From: Maylandia zebra
Lineage: Eukaryota > Chordata > Actinopteri > Cichliformes > Cichlidae
Assembly (NCBI RefSeq): GCF_041146795.1
Contig: NC_135176.1
Span: 19,355,786 to 19,419,785 of the forward strand
Length of the DNA: 64,000 nt
Direction of reading: 5' to 3'
The notes beneath the pieces were generated by a model, which saw only the letters and a list, made by a program, of their open reading frames with translations, did not search any database and had not been told where the DNA came from. The stretch's first letter is position 1. Each line of letters starts with the position of its first letter. Shown here piece after piece: positions 61,150 through 64,000 of the stretch. The position numbers and the translations under genes were made by a program.

Positions 61150-62395
61150 AACAAAATATTATCAACCTTGACATCATTATATACGGATGAGACTCAACTG
61201 AAATGTAATCAATCTAAAGACACGTTCAGTTACAGTTTTACCGGATAAAACCTCTGAGCCGACAACTGTACTAACAATGTGAGTCAACGTAAAACAGCCG
61301 CTAAACGGTTAGCCTTGTTATGTTAGCATTAACTTAAACATACATTCATTTTTTTAAAGAAAAGGTCATAAAAATAAACTGATGTAATTCGGCAAGAATA
61401 CAAAATACCATTGAAAGTAGAAAATACAAAACTAACTCACTATAACCACGGGAAAATATCATCAGAAGGTCATACAAGCTCCTCCATGCTGTTCAGTTCT
61501 GCTCGTTTCGTGACGTAAACTACGGCTAGTAACGAGGGACATCGACAACAAGCGTATGCTTGCGTGTATGGAAGCTTGTTTCTGACACTTGAAAATGAAT
61601 ATTCTTTGCCACCAATAAGTAAAACCTCGATTTATCGACTCAAACGTCTGACCAAATATCTTGAAATGAAAAAAAAAAACCTAACGTAAAATGTTATTAA
61701 GGTCAAGACAGAAACTAAACACAAACAAATGTTATTTTCAGCTACGGAAACAAGCTTCCGTATTTACGTCCTACACAATTAGTCACAATTTTCCGTTTTA
61801 ATTTCATATTACTTTATTTATGTGTAATTATTTTTATTATACGTCATCTAGGATTGAATGTGTGTACTTTCATATATTTTTGCAATTTTTAATGAATAAA
61901 ATCGATTTTAAATTTATACTACTTACTTGAAGTGTTTTTTTTTTTTTTCACTTTTTTCAACTTAATCTGTAGTGACATGCTAAATACTGGATGCTGCCGC
62001 CTATATTACCTTTCCTTTCTGTTTGATCAAAGTTAAAATCTGACTTCTGTTTGTCTGTTCGGTTGGTTGTAATTTTTATTCATTTATAACCTTTACTTGA
62101 ATCTGAAATGATGACTACACTGCACTGTCTTTTGGACAATAATTATGTAAATATTTATTGGACATATTCTATATATGACGTCACTAGTGAAGGGCAGTAC
62201 CTACTTTTTATGCAATCTACGCAGCTCAAGAGTGGCTGAAGTTAAAAACTTGGAAACTATGAACATCAACAACATCAAAGATTGTTAAACAATTTTAGAG
62301 CCAAGCCAGCCAGTTGAATGTGTTCTTACCTACACTTCTGCTTTTCTTATGTGCAGAGCCACAAGTCTAACTTGGTGATATTCAAGTGTTTACAG
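61150..62395. other. MRPS17 5' region and following intergenic DNA
   Basis: The probable noncoding first exon and promoter of MRPS17 lie around 61,437-61,560. Beyond them the sequence is AT-rich, without a gene or repeat that I can name. Confidence 0.45.
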
Positions 62396-62396
62396 A

Positions 62397-63450
62397 TATG
62401 CAGTTGTGGTCAGAAGTTTATATCCACTCACCATGAGCGTGAAGATCATGGTAATTCTGGGCTTGTAATTATTTCCTTGATCTGTTCTTTTTTCCAAAGT
62501 GTAATGATTGCACAGCATATATCTTTAATCAATTAAAAGAAAAAAAAGAAATTGGTGCACAAGTTTGAATATATTTAGGATTTTCTTTAATCCACAGAGT
62601 TCAAAGTATGCATAGAGGCCCAAATAATACACATACTCACTTAAATCTTTACATTCTACAGTGTCTTTTAACTTGACAAAGCCCATTCCTATTAACTTCT
62701 CATTAGTGATTATGATTGACTTCTCGTTCAGTATAAAACAGATTTGTTTGACAGTGTTCATTGGATTGACCAATACTCAGAACAATGGGAAGGTCAAAAG
62801 GACCCAGTGAATAGGAAATAAGGAGAATTGTAGAGTTACACAATCTGGGAAAGTCTCCTGGGTCTTTTTCCAAATAGCTGCAGATTCCAAGATCATCAAT
62901 TCAAATAATTTCACATTAAGTACAACTTAGTTGGATGTGCCACCACTTTGCCAAGATCTGGAAGAAGATCCAAATTGTCACCATCAGACCAGAGGAAATT
63001 GATTTGAATGTTCTGGAACAACTCAGGATCCACACAGCCTCAAGCCTGCCATGAACTGGAATCCGTTGGAACAGCAGCATCACTGTCCACAGTTATGGGA
63101 GTTTTAAGTAACCATGGACTGAAAGTGTGCAGACCAATAAAGAAGCCCCTGCTCCAAAATCCACATCACGAGTTCAGCGGAAATTTGCAGCTGCTCACAT
63201 GGACAAGCCAAATGTCCGCTGGAAAAATGTTTTTGGTCAGATGAGACAAACATTGATATATTTGGCCACAATTACAAGAGGCATGTTTGCATTAAAGGTG
63301 AGGCTTTTAAAGAACACTGTAGCAGCTCTCAAGCATGGTGGTGATAGCATCATGCTTTGGGGTAGTTTTGCTGCCAATGGAACTGATAAATTCCACAAAG
63401 TGAGTGAAATAATGAAGAAGGAGGACTAGCTTGGGGTGCATATAGTTGAT
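62397..63450 (+). pseudogene. Tc1-like transposon relic
   Basis: The left end CAGTTGTGGTCAGAAGTTTA resembles the inverted repeat of Sleeping Beauty-type Tc1 elements. From about 62,770 the plus strand, read in several frames, gives pieces of the transposase: HMDKPNVRWKNVFG (first catalytic region), RLLKNTVAALKHGGDSIMLW and GSFAANGTDKFHKV. The sequence departs from the family after about 63,430, and no right inverted end was found. Many frame breaks mark it as an inactive, old copy. Confidence 0.78.
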
Positions 63451-63697
63451 CCTGTATATGTAACTCTGACTCTGTGGATTAGATAATAGTGCAAAGAAAA
63501 AATTAAAATCTCCAAATTACTAATAATGAATGTATATAAGCATCTGAACAGAAGTGGGTTTCCCTTTTCCAGTGTAAATAAAATATTAATTTTAACCACA
63601 AGATGGCAGCAGAAGAGAAGAGAAGAGGTGTATTCTTACTGAAAAGGATATACTTTGAAATTATGGGAAAAAAGACAAAATAAATATTTCTATATTT

Positions 63698-63765
63698 ATA
63701 GGCTCCAGCCTCCCCTAAATTGAAACTTTTATAACAAGTCGTGAAAAGGATGGATAGATGGATAG
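63698..63765 (+). mobile_element. RTE-type LINE tail fragment
   Basis: ATAGGCTCCAGCCTCCCCT, followed by a degenerate stretch and AAGGATGGATAGATGGATAG, resembles the 3' end of fish RTE-like LINEs, which finish with GGATGGATGG repeats. Only the last 70 bp is present. Confidence 0.6.
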
Positions 63766-64000
63766 TTTTAATGCAACAACATGACAGATGTTAGGTAGTG
63801 TTGCTGTGCTGATGATTCAGTGAGTAACCAGGGCTGCAGAGGAAGAGTGAAAAGAGAAAGGGAGGAGGTGATCAACAGTAATAAACATCAAATATTTCCC
63901 ATCTTCACGAGTGTGTTTACACTTGGTTTTAAAATGCATCTTGTGTGATCAGATCATAGCTTGACATTTAAGACACATAGTTTTTGTTGTTGTTGTTGCC
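63766..64000. other. Window end without recognised features
   Basis: Mixed sequence ending in a short (TTG)n run. Nothing can be supported here. Confidence 0.5.

Noticed and set aside
1-64000. tRNA, rRNA, CRISPR or operon features
   Set aside because: I saw no tRNA cloverleaf, rRNA block or spaced repeat array; the window is ordinary vertebrate nuclear DNA.

Overview
The window looks like nuclear DNA from a teleost fish, probably a percomorph. The genes have many exons with GT/AG introns, there is no operon structure, and the repeats are typical teleost families: Rex3 (RTE) and L2 LINEs, several Tc1/mariner lineages, hAT and Harbinger elements. The species is not identified.

Layout. Positions 1-12,200 hold mainly repeats: a Tc1-like element inserted into an unclassified sequence, a LINE scrap, a GATA microsatellite, a candidate solo LTR, an almost full-length Rex3 LINE, AT-rich DNA and a second short Rex3 copy. 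Positions 12,366-20,068 (+) encode ABHD11 in six exons; its introns carry a 1.4 kb foldback element, a hAT element and a Tc1 relic. Positions 20,100-25,600 hold the probable ABHD11 3' UTR and a nested transposon cluster. Positions 25,754-31,711 (-) encode a BICD-family-like cargo adaptor, convergent with ABHD11. Positions 32,000-36,700 are LINE and Tc1 debris. Four minus-strand genes follow: SUMF2 (36,734-40,033), CCT6A (41,466-46,469) with two intronic H/ACA snoRNA candidates, NIPSNAP2 (48,609-58,448) and MRPS17 (59,724-61,122). The last 2.5 kb hold another Tc1 relic and an RTE tail.

The genes do not form one pathway. ABHD11, NIPSNAP2 and MRPS17 are mitochondrial, CCT6A is a cytosolic chaperonin subunit, SUMF2 is a secretory-pathway protein, and the BICD-like protein probably links cargo to motors. 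The order MRPS17-NIPSNAP2-CCT6A-SUMF2 matches human 7p11.2 except that PSPH is absent; ABHD11 maps to 7q11.23 in human.

Exon limits were read by eye from splice sites, reading phase and remembered family sequences. The five recognised gene models stay in frame from start to stop and have lengths close to their human orthologues. The possibly undescribed items are the foldback element, the BICD-like gene with an unfamiliar N-terminus, the paired snoRNAs and the three-level transposon nest.
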